Positions 15,032 through 23,446 of a stretch of 64,000 nt of DNA are shown in pieces (position 1 is the first letter of the stretch; each line of letters opens with the position of its first letter). Location: positions 1 to 64,000 of the forward strand of contig JALHNI010000016.1 of NCBI GenBank assembly GCA_022843605.1, read 5' to 3'. The DNA is from Bryobacter sp. Its GTDB lineage: Bacteria > Acidobacteriota > Terriglobia > Bryobacterales > Bryobacteraceae. A program made the translations under genes and the position numbers. Below the pieces are notes generated by a model that was given only the letters and a program-made list of their open reading frames with translations, had not been told where the DNA came from and made no database searches.

Positions 15032-18000
15032 TCAGAACTCGAACCTGCCCACGATCACGTGGTGCATCCGAGCGGTGCCGATATCGGAGAAGCTGCCACG
15101 CCCAATGCCATTGAACCGCCCAAAGGCGGCGATGCTTTGCAGGTTGTAGCTGCCACCGGGGTCGGCGAGTTGGGGCTGCTTGGTGGGGTTGTTGCAGTCC
15201 CAGCGCACAGTGAAGCGGTAGCGCTCTTTGATGGCAATTGTCTTTGAGAGCGAAAGCTGGGTCCATTGCAGGCCCGGGCTTTCGATGACGTTGCGGCCGA
15301 GCGTGCCGGCAGTGAAGGGTGCCGGATAGGCGAAGGCCGAGGTGTTGAGGTAGGAATTCTGCGCGGCGAGGGGGAAACGATTCCCAACGGTGTAGTTGTC
15401 TACCACCATCTGCTCCGCCGGCTGGACGGCGTTGGGTCGCACCATGCCGGGAAGATAGCGATTGGGGCTGCCGGCCGCCGTGATCAGCATGGGCGGACCG
15501 CTTTGGAAGGTCTGGGTCCAGGCGAAGTCCCAGTTGCCGAGGAAGTAGTTCTTCACGCCGCCACCGTTCATCCACCGGCGGCTTTTGCCGAAGGGCAGTT
15601 CGTAGGTCATCACGCTGACGAAGCGGTGGCGAATGTCATAGCTGGCGCGGCCTTTTTCCAGCCGGCGGTTGTAGAAGGTGATGCCGGAACGGCCGCCATC
15701 GTCGTCGCCGTCGTTGAGCGTTTTGCCAAGTTGATAGAAGGCGTTAAGCGTCATGCCTTGGGCATAGCGGCGCTCAATCCGGAAGGTGCTCGAGTGGTGG
15801 TTGTTGTGCCCGTAGTTTGAAAAGTGTTGGATCGCGCCGAACTGAGGATAGGGCTTGAAGTTCTGAGTGGCGTTGAAGATAGCGTTCAACTGAGCCGGGT
15901 CAGTCGAAACGTCGAGCGGCACGACATTCATGTCCCAGTTGTTTAGCAACCCGACGCCCTGAGAGCCCTGATAGAGGGTCTCGGCCACCCAGTTCTTCGT
16001 CAACTGAAACTGGAATCCGCCGGACCACATCGAGACATAGGGCATGCGCATGTTGGGATCGAACCAGGAGGCATTGCGCCCGCCGAAGTTGGTCCCCTGA
16101 AAGGGGACGGAACCGTCGGGCGCGACCGGAAACGAGAAGTTCCCCGGCCCCTGCGACAAAAGGAATGCGTGCCGCGGATCGCCCGGCACCGGCTGTACGT
16201 TAGCCGTAGCAATGTACTCTTCGAAGTTCTGACCCGCAGTGTTGGTCATCAGGTCGACCGTATACATGCCGAAGCTCGAACGGAAAACGGCACGCGGGTG
16301 GAAGTTCCAAGCGAGACCGAGCCGGGGCTGAAAGTTATTCAGGTCGCGCTTGGCCAGGTTGCCCTTGCCATGCAGAATCGCGCCGCGGCGCCCGGTGAGC
16401 GGATCCGTCGCGTTGGGGTCAAACTGAGACTGCTGGCCATACTTCGTCGAGAACGGCGACTCATAGCTCCACCGCAGGCCCATTTCTACCGTCACATTAC
16501 GAATCGGACGCCAAGTGGATTGCGCATACCAGGCGTGGGACCACCAGCGTGGCAGCCAAGTGGCCCGATTCTGCTGAAAGATGCCCTGGCCGACAGTGCC
16601 CAGCAGGAAGCTGGCAAAGGCGTTACCCGTATTGGGCGTGAACGGCAACTCGGTACCGGCCATCCGATACTGGCCGGAGGGAAGGGTCGCCTGCAGCGAG
16701 TTGTACCGAATCCGCATCATCTCGTAGCCAAACTTGAGCGTGTGCTTGCCGGCAATCTTGGTGAAATTTTCCTGGAAAGTGATGTCCTCGGCGACGTCCT
16801 TTGAGCGGCCTCCCGGTCCAAGTCCGTAGAACCGGCCTCCACCCGAGTTCTGGAACTCAGGGAACGTGTCCGCAGAGACGCCGGGGATGCCCAGTTGCTT
16901 CGCCCAGTCGCCGCCGAAGGTTTCCGGTACTGCAGAGTTAACGCGGCGATTAAAGCCGAGACGCATTTCGTTGATGGTCGTCGGGCTCAGAGTCATCGTA
17001 TCGGAAATAACGATGTTGCTCTGGTCAAGCGGCTTCACGTAGACATTGCCATAAGTGACAGCGGACAACTCGCGGACGGGCCTCTCTTCGCTGCGATGAC
17101 GGACCAGCGAGTACCGTCCGAAGATCTTGTGGTTCGTGGTGAACTGGTGGTCCACCTTGGCGTCGTAGCGGCTGAAGTCGTAAGCGCCGCCGGCGTTGTA
17201 AGTAAGATTGTTTACCGGTCCTGTCGGCTGAATGGTGCCCGCATCGGATTGTGGTAACCATGGCTTCAGGTCAATTACTTTGCGCGCCACCGGATCAATC
17301 AACGACGCCGGTATCTGGTTATTCGGAAACGGCTGCCGCGTCCAGGTAGTTCCATTCTGCGTTGTCGTAAATGGGTTATAAATTGGCAGGCCCCGGCCGC
17401 CGAAGGAGAAGTTACCCGCGAGCATCTCTGGATTTGGCACTGTAACGATCACCGTCTCGCTCAGCTTTTCGTAGTGTTGCTGGAAGCCGAGAAAGAAGAA
17501 TGTCTTGTCCTTCACGATCGGGCCTGAACCCGTCGCACCCCACTCGTGATAGGCAAACGCACCGGTGCGCGGCAACTGCTCCAGAAAGGCTCGATGAATG
17601 AGCTTGCCGTTCGTGTAGCGATCCTCCAAGGTGGCGTGGAACTGATTCGTGCCGCCCTTAAAGACCAAGCTCAATTGCCCGCCCGCCGAGTGGCCGAACT
17701 CGGCCGGTGAGCCGGTGGTCCACATTTTGAACTCCTGCACCGAATCGAGCGACGCAATCATGGTTCGTTGATAGTCGCCTAACTGGCCAACGGCAGGCTC
17801 CTTGCCGCTGACGCCATCCATGGAATAGCCGATCGCCCTTTGGCGCTGACCCACGGCGTGCTGGCCGTTGATGTTCGTCATGCCGGGCATATACAGCAAC
17901 ACGCGGTGGACAAATTTCTGCATCACGGGCAGTTTCTCCACCACTTCGCCGTCCAGGACTTGTCCGGAACTGGCCGACTCCGTCTCCAGCAGTGGCGGGG

Positions 18001-18352
18001 TGGCATCCACCTTCACGCTTTCCGTAACGTTACCCACTTCAAGCCGAACGTCAATGCGTGGCGATTCGCTGATGCGCAGAATCAGGCCGCTCTGGACGAA
18101 GCGTTTGAATCCTTGGCCCTCCACCGTCAGGTCATAGCTACCGGAGGGCAGGTTGGGGACAAAGTAGGAACCGTCAGCATTCGTCTGACTTTCATACAGA
18201 AACTGCGTGCCGAGGTTACGAACCGAAATCTTGGCACCTGGAATAACAGCGCCGCTGGTGTCGGTAACGGTTCCGACCAAAGACGCGGCGCCCGTCGATT
18301 GGGCGCACAACACAGCAGCCGACAAGAGCATTGTCGAGACAAAACGAAACAT
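15032..18352 (-). CDS. Oar-like TonB-dependent receptor 2 with carboxypeptidase-regulatory-like domain
   Basis: Second large outer-membrane receptor (about 1106 residues). The start at 18352 has GGGAG eight bases upstream and a signal peptide (MFRFVSTMLLSAAVLCAQS); the ORF track's 14 earlier residues are less likely. Carboxypeptidase-regulatory-like domain: GTVTDTSGAVIPGAKISVRN ... GSYFVPNLPSGSYDL. Plug region: GYSMDGVSGKEP and GHSAGGQLSLVFKGGTNQFHA. The barrel ends in VIVGRFEF with terminal Phe. Same architecture as receptor 1 but diverged in sequence, so it likely handles a different ligand. It ends 207 bases upstream of the receptor 1 start. Confidence 0.92.
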   Translation of the reverse strand: MFRFVSTMLLSAAVLCAQSTGAASLVGTVTDTSGAVIPGAKISVRNLGTQFLYESQTNADGSYFVPNLPSGSYDLTVEGQGFKRFVQSGLILRISESPRIDVRLEVGNVTESVKVDATPPLLETESASSGQVLDGEVVEKLPVMQKFVHRVLLYMPGMTNINGQHAVGQRQRAIGYSMDGVSGKEPAVGQLGDYQRTMIASLDSVQEFKMWTTGSPAEFGHSAGGQLSLVFKGGTNQFHATLEDRYTNGKLIHRAFLEQLPRTGAFAYHEWGATGSGPIVKDKTFFFLGFQQHYEKLSETVIVTVPNPEMLAGNFSFGGRGLPIYNPFTTTQNGTTWTRQPFPNNQIPASLIDPVARKVIDLKPWLPQSDAGTIQPTGPVNNLTYNAGGAYDFSRYDAKVDHQFTTNHKIFGRYSLVRHRSEERPVRELSAVTYGNVYVKPLDQSNIVISDTMTLSPTTINEMRLGFNRRVNSAVPETFGGDWAKQLGIPGVSADTFPEFQNSGGGRFYGLGPGGRSKDVAEDITFQENFTKIAGKHTLKFGYEMMRIRYNSLQATLPSGQYRMAGTELPFTPNTGNAFASFLLGTVGQGIFQQNRATWLPRWWSHAWYAQSTWRPIRNVTVEMGLRWSYESPFSTKYGQQSQFDPNATDPLTGRRGAILHGKGNLAKRDLNNFQPRLGLAWNFHPRAVFRSSFGMYTVDLMTNTAGQNFEEYIATANVQPVPGDPRHAFLLSQGPGNFSFPVAPDGSVPFQGTNFGGRNASWFDPNMRMPYVSMWSGGFQFQLTKNWVAETLYQGSQGVGLLNNWDMNVVPLDVSTDPAQLNAIFNATQNFKPYPQFGAIQHFSNYGHNNHHSSTFRIERRYAQGMTLNAFYQLGKTLNDGDDDGGRSGITFYNRRLEKGRASYDIRHRFVSVMTYELPFGKSRRWMNGGGVKNYFLGNWDFAWTQTFQSGPPMLITAAGSPNRYLPGMVRPNAVQPAEQMVVDNYTVGNRFPLAAQNSYLNTSAFAYPAPFTAGTLGRNVIESPGLQWTQLSLSKTIAIKERYRFTVRWDCNNPTKQPQLADPGGSYNLQSIAAFGRFNGIGRGSFSDIGTARMHHVIVGRFEF

Positions 18353-18488
18353 AGTGGTGACTCCCGGGAGTAAATGCTCGGGGAAGCCTATCAAGGGATG
18401 GGGGTATTGTCAAACTCCAGATTCATTAACAAAATGTTATGTTCCGGATGCAAACGTGGTCAAACGAGTAAACAGTCCAAAAGCTGAT

Positions 18489-19232
18489 TTAGCGACCGAG
18501 AATCAGGTTGGCGCCGAGTAGCAAACGCTCATCGGCCAGCACTTCGGCCGGACTCCCCCGCCCCGCGATGCGGCCCTTGTCCATCACCACGCACTCGCCA
18601 GCGATCTCGTCTAGTAAATGCAGATCGTGGGTGGCGGTGATGATCGTCTTGCCTAAGTCCTCCCAACTCTTCATCAGGTCCACAATCTGCCGTTGGCTGC
18701 GCGGATCGAGCGCGGCGGTAGGCTCGTCCAGCAGGATTACTTCGGGATCCATAATCAGCACCGAAGCCAGCGCGACCCGTTTTTTCTCACCACCCGACAA
18801 GCGATGCGGGGCACGATCCTTCAGTTCGGCGATCTCAAAGTACTCGAGAGCCTCGGCGACCATCGCCTTGATCCTGTCCTTGGGCCAACCCAACTGCAGG
18901 GGACCGAAGGCCACTTCATCAAAGACGGTGGGGCAGAAGAGTTGGACGTCGGGATTCTGAAAGACCAGACCGACCCGCTTGCGGAATGAGTGCGCAAAGG
19001 CGTCATGCTCGAAATCGTGTTCGGTCAGTGGAACGCCGTGATACTTCACGATGCCAGAATCCGGGAAGTACAAGCCATCGAGAATGCGCAACAACGTGGA
19101 CTTGCCGCAGCCGTTTGCGCCCAGCAAAGCGAGCCGTTGCCCCGCCGGAATGCTCAGGGAAACCTTGTCGAGCGCCACGACGCCGCGATAGGCAAAACTT
19201 ACCTGCTCGAGTTCAAAGACGTTCAGCGCCAA
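18489..19232 (-). CDS. cbiO: ECF cobalt/nickel transporter ATPase CbiO
   Basis: Cytoplasmic ABC ATPase powering the CbiMQO metal importer. Walker A GANGCGKST, Q-loop VFQNPDVQLF (the aromatic VQLF is typical of CbiO), signature LSGGEKKR, Walker B VILLDEPTAALD and the switch histidine ATHD are all intact. The upstream in-frame ATG at 19277 overlaps cbiQ by 55 bases. I prefer the TTG at 19232, giving MALNVFELEQVSFAY with an 11-base overlap, because ATPases of this family normally begin a few residues before the xFELExVSFxY strand. The start remains uncertain; the function is secure. Confidence 0.92.
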   Translation of the reverse strand: MALNVFELEQVSFAYRGVVALDKVSLSIPAGQRLALLGANGCGKSTLLRILDGLYFPDSGIVKYHGVPLTEHDFEHDAFAHSFRKRVGLVFQNPDVQLFCPTVFDEVAFGPLQLGWPKDRIKAMVAEALEYFEIAELKDRAPHRLSGGEKKRVALASVLIMDPEVILLDEPTAALDPRSQRQIVDLMKSWEDLGKTIITATHDLHLLDEIAGECVVMDKGRIAGRGSPAEVLADERLLLGANLILGR

Positions 19233-20041
19233 AGGGCGACCCCGCTCCCTACCGCCAGGATCGACAGAATGGCCCAATCGCGTACGCGCAAGGGACTCTC
19301 ATCGAGCGCATGCACCTCGCCGCGATAGCCGCGCGATTGCATGGCTAGATGGATGTCGCTGCTCAACTCGAAAGCCTTACTCATCAGCACCCCAACGGTG
19401 GCCAAGGCCATCGCGCGTCGCTCTTTCGCCGGCAATTCACCGGCCAGACGGCTCTGCCGCCCTTCCAGCATATCCATGGTGGTCTGGATAAACAGGAAGA
19501 TATAGCGGTAAGTCATGCCAATCAGCACCACGGCGACCACGGGCAACCGGAACGCGCGCATCGCCCGCAGCAAATGATTCCAGGGCGTCGTGGAGACCAA
19601 CACCGAGCCCACGGTACTTGTGGCAAGTACACGCGCCAGCAGAAATGTCGCGGCTTGCAACCCTTGCTTCGTCACGCCCCACCCGAGCGGCTGCCCTGGC
19701 GTGAGGAACAAAGCCGGCAGCGCGATGACGCCGCTGAAGAGAAGGACGCTGATCCAGAGGGTGAGGAGTTCGCGCACCTTCAAATGGCTGGCGAACGCCA
19801 GCGTCACGGTGACAACGAAAACGGCGGCCAGCAGCCAGAGCGAACGGGATGCCGCGGCGGTGAGGATCAGGATGCCGGCTCCGGCGAGTTTCACCCGCGG
19901 GTCGATTCCTTGCAGGAGACCACTCGACGTCGACAAAAGCTCCGCCGAAAACGAACGATCCAACACATGAGCCAACTCCGCCAGCGTCCGGTCCAGAAAG
20001 CCCTTCCGCCGGTGCACCAGATGGTGCAAACCTTCAGACAT
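19223..20041 (-). CDS. cbiQ: ECF cobalt/nickel transporter transmembrane T component CbiQ
   Basis: Membrane coupling protein of the energy-coupling-factor importer, with four or five hydrophobic helices (VKLAGAGILILTAAA, LWLLAAVFVVTVTLAFA, LTLWISVLLFSGVIALPALF, FRLPVVAVVLIGMTYRYIFLFI). The two ATPase-contacting arginine motifs are present: EGRQSRLAG and MQSRGYRGE. It overlaps cbiM by eight bases and cbiO at its 3' end, consistent with one mRNA in the order M-Q-O. Confidence 0.93.
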   Translation of the reverse strand: MSEGLHHLVHRRKGFLDRTLAELAHVLDRSFSAELLSTSSGLLQGIDPRVKLAGAGILILTAAASRSLWLLAAVFVVTVTLAFASHLKVRELLTLWISVLLFSGVIALPALFLTPGQPLGWGVTKQGLQAATFLLARVLATSTVGSVLVSTTPWNHLLRAMRAFRLPVVAVVLIGMTYRYIFLFIQTTMDMLEGRQSRLAGELPAKERRAMALATVGVLMSKAFELSSDIHLAMQSRGYRGEVHALDESPLRVRDWAILSILAVGSGVALWR

Positions 20042-21071
20042 TGCGCCGCCTGAAGGCTACCAGTGAAAACAGGATGATCAAGCCCGTGCCCGCCATCGCC
20101 GACAGAACATAGCCAAATGCGGCGCTCTTCAGGATGGGCGGTGCATAGTCGGGAATTGGCGCGGTCCAGATCGTGGAAAGCCTCTGCAATCCGGCCGGAG
20201 CCGTCGCCGGGGCCTGTCCTTGCGAGGCGGACGCGATCTCCCGGCGCGTTTCGGGGTTCGCAAAATCTTCCGGCGCCCACTCGCCCCAAGCCGATCCGAC
20301 GGCCAACAGTCCCAAGGGCGTCAGGATCATCAGCAGCGCCAGCCCTGCCCAAAGCTTACGCAACGAAGCCGCCGCCAGACTTACTTCGGCCCCGGGCGCC
20401 TCGCGCGCCAGCAAGGTGGGGTCCGTCCGCTGCAGGTAGGAAACGACCCCGGCCGAAACCAGGAACTCGGCGAATCCGGCAAAGGTCAAATGACCGATCA
20501 TCATCGCTGGAATCGCAATACTCAGTGGGTATGGCGCATAGAGAGGCGTGCCCGCCGCGTCACGAAACAGCATCGGCTGCAAGCCGAATTCAATGGCGGT
20601 AATCAGTGCGGCGGCGTTGATGCCGGCGTAGCCCGCCAAACCCGCGGCCAGCAATCGCCGCGACGAGCCCATGGCCGAAGTGCCGGCCACCAGGCGATAA
20701 ACCAGAGACGCGACCAGGCTGCCAACAATGGCAATGTTGAAGCAGTTCGCACCAATCGCCGTGATCCCGCCGTCGCCAAAAAAGACCGCCTGAATCGCTA
20801 GCGCGACGGAAATGGCCAGCATGCCGGCCCACGGACCCAGCACTACCGCCGCCAGTCCGACACCCGTGGCATGCCCGGTCGTGCCGCCAGGCAGAGGCAG
20901 GTTGAACATCATGATCACGAAGGAAAAGGCGGAGAAGACGGAGATCAGCGGGACGAACCGCGTATGCAGTTGCCGCTTCACTTTTTGCATGGCCACATAC
21001 CAGAACGGCGCCGCCGACGCGTAGGCGATCGCGCAGGTGGAAGGACTCAGATAGCCGTCTGGAATGTGCAT
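20034..21071 (-). CDS. cbiM: ECF cobalt/nickel transporter substrate-specific component CbiM with C-terminal CbiN/PDGLE-like part
   Basis: S component that binds Co2+ or Ni2+. It begins exactly MHIPDGYLSPS, where the N-terminal amine and the histidine near position 2 form the metal site in CbiM/NikM. Seven hydrophobic segments follow, with the conserved GGTTGHATGVGLAAVVLGPWAG and FFGDGGITAIGANCFNIA. The C-terminal 110 residues (LLMILTPLGLLAVGSAWGEWAPEDF... and a last helix) look like a fused CbiN/PDGLE domain, so no separate small subunit is needed. No cobalamin-riboswitch consensus was seen upstream. Metal identity cannot be decided from sequence. Confidence 0.92.
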   Translation of the reverse strand: MHIPDGYLSPSTCAIAYASAAPFWYVAMQKVKRQLHTRFVPLISVFSAFSFVIMMFNLPLPGGTTGHATGVGLAAVVLGPWAGMLAISVALAIQAVFFGDGGITAIGANCFNIAIVGSLVASLVYRLVAGTSAMGSSRRLLAAGLAGYAGINAAALITAIEFGLQPMLFRDAAGTPLYAPYPLSIAIPAMMIGHLTFAGFAEFLVSAGVVSYLQRTDPTLLAREAPGAEVSLAAASLRKLWAGLALLMILTPLGLLAVGSAWGEWAPEDFANPETRREIASASQGQAPATAPAGLQRLSTIWTAPIPDYAPPILKSAAFGYVLSAMAGTGLIILFSLVAFRRRNV

Positions 21072-21453
21072 ACGATCACCACTATTGTGCTACAGCCCGC
21101 TGCCGCCGCCCTCCCCGTTCCTCTACGCGAAACCCAACGCAACGATTGACTCCGTTTACGACTGTGTCCAAGTAAAATCTTGCGCGTCGGCGATTCCGAA
21201 TCCCGCCCGCTCAAAGTGCAGATCAATTCAACAGATCCCGAATTGACATTCAAAAAATACCTTAACAAGTGTCGAAATACCCCATGCTTAGTTACAAATA
21301 TGAAGGGCGCTCAATTCTCCAACACTTCGCCGTCCCGACGAATCGAAAACGCTCGTATCTTTTTGACTTGACTTTACTTATGGTTCCGCCAAATACTTCA
21401 TGGAGCGTTTCTAATCCAAACGCATGCAACACAAAGGAAACGAGATAATCAGT
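21072..21453. other. Divergent intergenic region between cbiM and the RiPP-like cluster
   Basis: This 380-base AT-richer stretch holds no convincing gene. It separates two divergent operons, so both promoters should lie here. Two overlapping TTGACT hexamers occur at 21363-21373, about 85 bases before the precursor ATG, but no good -10 follows at normal spacing. I saw neither a cobalamin-riboswitch box nor a clear metal-regulator palindrome. Confidence 0.5.
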
Positions 21454-21678
21454 ATGGCAATTTCCATTACCGCTACGAAAGCCGGCCGATTCGGCAAGGC
21501 TGCCGTTGAGATCGCCTTTGACCCGGGAACGCCCCTGGATGACATCCTGAAGGCGCAGAAATCGATCTTCGCCGACAAAGCCCTCGCCAAAAAGATCGGC
21601 TTGAAGTTCTGCGGCGGCTGCTATTCCGGCCTTGACCTGGACATCAAGCAGAAGTTTGAAAACGTGGTGAACTTCTAG
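21454..21678 (+). CDS. Candidate RiPP precursor peptide for the MNIO enzyme, Cys-containing C-terminal core
   Basis: 74-residue peptide (from the ATG at 21454; the ORF track's ATG at 21424 adds ten residues and lacks a ribosome site). The N-terminal part is helical and charged like a leader (AAVEIAFDPGTPLDDILKAQKSIFADKALAKKIG). The C-terminal part, KFCGGCYSGLDLDIKQKFEN, carries the only two cysteines in a CxxC arrangement with Gly/Tyr/Ser and Asp. It lies immediately upstream (three bases) of a DUF692/MNIO enzyme and its DUF2063-like partner. That is the layout of bufferin, methanobactin and related RiPPs, where cysteines are oxidatively modified. It does not match the precursor sequences I know. 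Function is inferred from context. Confidence 0.75.
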   Translation: MAISITATKAGRFGKAAVEIAFDPGTPLDDILKAQKSIFADKALAKKIGLKFCGGCYSGLDLDIKQKFENVVNF

Positions 21679-21681
21679 CTT

Positions 21682-22563
21682 TTGCCTTCTGTACCCCAGC
21701 CGAAGTTGGGCGTTGGTCTCCTCTTCAATCCGGTGTTACCGGAGTTCGTCACGTCGCACGCCGATGCCTTCGACTACCTGGAGATCATCCCTGACCGCGA
21801 ATGGTCCGACCGCGGCGTAGACGCTACGCCGCGGTACGCTACGCTCGATGCCTCCTTCGACCTTTTCCGCCGCGTTCGCGAACGGAAACCCTTGCTTTGC
21901 CACTCCATCGGACTCTCCATCGGCAGCGCCGGTCTGTTTGACCTGGGCCACGTGGATCAGATCAACCGCATTCAAACTGAGCTCGATTTTGCCTGGCACA
22001 GCGACCACCTCTCCTTTGCCCGCTTACCCGGCGAACACGAAATGCACACCGCGATTTCCATGCCGGTCCCCTATGACCAGGAAGTTCTTCAGTTGATCAA
22101 AGACCGCGTAGAACACATCCGCGCCGAGGTTCCCTGCCCGTTTTTGCTGGAGAATAACGTCTATTACGTCGACGCGCCGGACCAGGAGATGTCAGAGCCC
22201 GAGTTCCTCAATCGCCTGGCGCGCGAGTCCGGCTGCGGCATTTTGCTCGACTTGCACAATGTCTACGTCAACTCCCGCAACCACGGCTTCACGCCGGAGT
22301 CCTTTCTGCGCGACCTCGATCTGTCACAGGTAGTGGAGTTGCATATTGCCGGCGGCGATGATCTGCTCGGCTTCTATACCGACGCCCACGCGGGTCCGGT
22401 GGCGGAGCCGGTTTGGGGCCTGCTTGAAGACACCTTGCGCGCCGCCCCCGCCGTCTCCGCCGTCACCTTCGAGTTTCACGAGTCGTCCTATCCCATGCTC
22501 AAGACCGAAGGAATTGTGGCCGAACTGAGCCACGCCCGCCGCATCTGGGATCGATACGCCTAA
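21682..22563 (+). CDS. DUF692 / MNIO family multinuclear iron oxidase-like enzyme
   Basis: TIM-barrel enzyme of the MbnB/TglH/BufB family, which uses two or three iron ions to modify cysteine (or other) residues of a peptide. Family landmarks: GVGLLFNPVLPEFV, YLEIIPDREW, LLCHSIGLSIGS, WHSDHLSFARLPG, FLLENNVYYVD, GILLDLHNVYVNS, ELHIAGGDD and FEFHESSYPML. The His/Asp/Glu metal ligands in these segments appear intact. Length (293 residues) is normal. Start is the TTG at 21682, three bases after the precursor stop, implying translational coupling. The next gene starts two bases after its stop. Confidence 0.93.
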   Translation: MPSVPQPKLGVGLLFNPVLPEFVTSHADAFDYLEIIPDREWSDRGVDATPRYATLDASFDLFRRVRERKPLLCHSIGLSIGSAGLFDLGHVDQINRIQTELDFAWHSDHLSFARLPGEHEMHTAISMPVPYDQEVLQLIKDRVEHIRAEVPCPFLLENNVYYVDAPDQEMSEPEFLNRLARESGCGILLDLHNVYVNSRNHGFTPESFLRDLDLSQVVELHIAGGDDLLGFYTDAHAGPVAEPVWGLLEDTLRAAPAVSAVTFEFHESSYPMLKTEGIVAELSHARRIWDRYA

Positions 22564-22565
22564 CC

Positions 22566-23180
22566 ATGTCCCTCGCCGCTTATCAGGAAGTATTGTGCCG
22601 CATGGTAGCTTCGGCCGCCTACCGCGAACGATTTCTCGCGCAGTCCGACGAATTTCCCGGGCTGACGCCCCTCGAACTGCATCGCCTGCGTACTGTAGCC
22701 GCGCAGCCCGGCATGCGGGTGAATACCGCCATCCACCGCGCCAACCGCATGGCGCCACTCCATCAGACGCTGCCGTTCACTTGCTTTCTGTTGGGCGAAC
22801 AACTGCGCGAAACGCTCGATCGTTTCTGGGGGCTCTACCCTTCCGAGAGCCTGCAATTGGACACCGAATGCGGACGATTTACTCACTTCCTCATGGAGGA
22901 GTTGAACACCGGCCGCGTCACTGGCGCTTACGTCGAAGAGGTGCTGCTCTTCGAGCGGGCGTGTGCCGAACTCCGGCTCCGCAAGCCGCCGCTCCTCCGT
23001 GTAGTCCGGTTTCGCCACGACCCGGAACCCTTGCTGGCCGCGCTCGCCCAACTGGAACTTCCTGATCCCGCCCCGGAACCCGGCGACTATCACCTGGCGA
23101 TCGATTGCCGCCAAGGAGACGCTGACTTCTACGTCCTCTCTGACCAAGCCGCGGCAACGATTCTGGCGCCCCGCAGCTAG
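22566..23180 (+). CDS. HvfC/BufC (DUF2063)-like partner of the MNIO enzyme
   Basis: 204-residue partner expected to recognise the precursor leader and present it to the MNIO enzyme. The N-terminal half fits the DUF2063 domain (LAAYQEVLCRMVAS, TPLELHRLRTVAAQPGMRVNTAIHRANR), while the C-terminal half (LLRVVRFRHDPEPLLAALAQLELP, YHLAIDCRQGDADFYVLSDQAAATIL) resembles the second domain of BufC/HvfC-like proteins. It completes a three-gene operon precursor-oxidase-partner. No dedicated exporter follows. Confidence 0.8.
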   Translation: MSLAAYQEVLCRMVASAAYRERFLAQSDEFPGLTPLELHRLRTVAAQPGMRVNTAIHRANRMAPLHQTLPFTCFLLGEQLRETLDRFWGLYPSESLQLDTECGRFTHFLMEELNTGRVTGAYVEEVLLFERACAELRLRKPPLLRVVRFRHDPEPLLAALAQLELPDPAPEPGDYHLAIDCRQGDADFYVLSDQAAATILAPRS

Positions 23181-23300
23181 CTAAAGCATCTGACGCAGCG
23201 ACTCCGACGCGTGCAGCACCAGACTGTCCGGTTGCCGCTCCGCGATCAGTGCAGGCAACTGCCGTTCATCCGCAAAGCGCAGTCCATCGCCAACGCATGA
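23181..23300 (-). pseudogene. Possible 3' remnant of a minus-strand gene
   Basis: The frame ending at 23181 reads GLRFADERQLPALIAERQPD then SLVLHASESLRQML, which looks like the C-terminus of a real protein. Upstream (higher coordinates) the frame turns into low-quality sequence with no plausible start, and a terminator follows. It abuts the partner-gene stop. It could equally be chance; no family recognised. Confidence 0.2.
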
Positions 23301-23347
23301 ATCTGATTTGATTATGATGTGGAAGAAATGCGATGAAGAAGCGAGGA

Positions 23348-23387
23348 AAAGAAAAAGACCGGGCCCGAAATCAGGGCTCGGGCCCGG
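23348..23387 (-). terminator. Rho-independent terminator of the 23447-24157 gene
   Basis: On the minus strand CCGGGCCCGA and TCGGGCCCGG form a perfect 10-bp GC-rich stem with a nine-base loop, followed by TCTTTTTCTTTTCC. It lies about 60 bases after the stop at 23447. Confidence 0.85.
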
Positions 23388-23446
23388 CTGTCTCACGCTG
23401 CCAGCCACCTCAGCAGGCAAACGAGCGACAACGAAGGGGATGGAAA

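Noticed and set aside
21072-21423. Cobalamin riboswitch upstream of cbiM
   Set aside because: The conserved B12-box-like sequence is not present on the minus strand.
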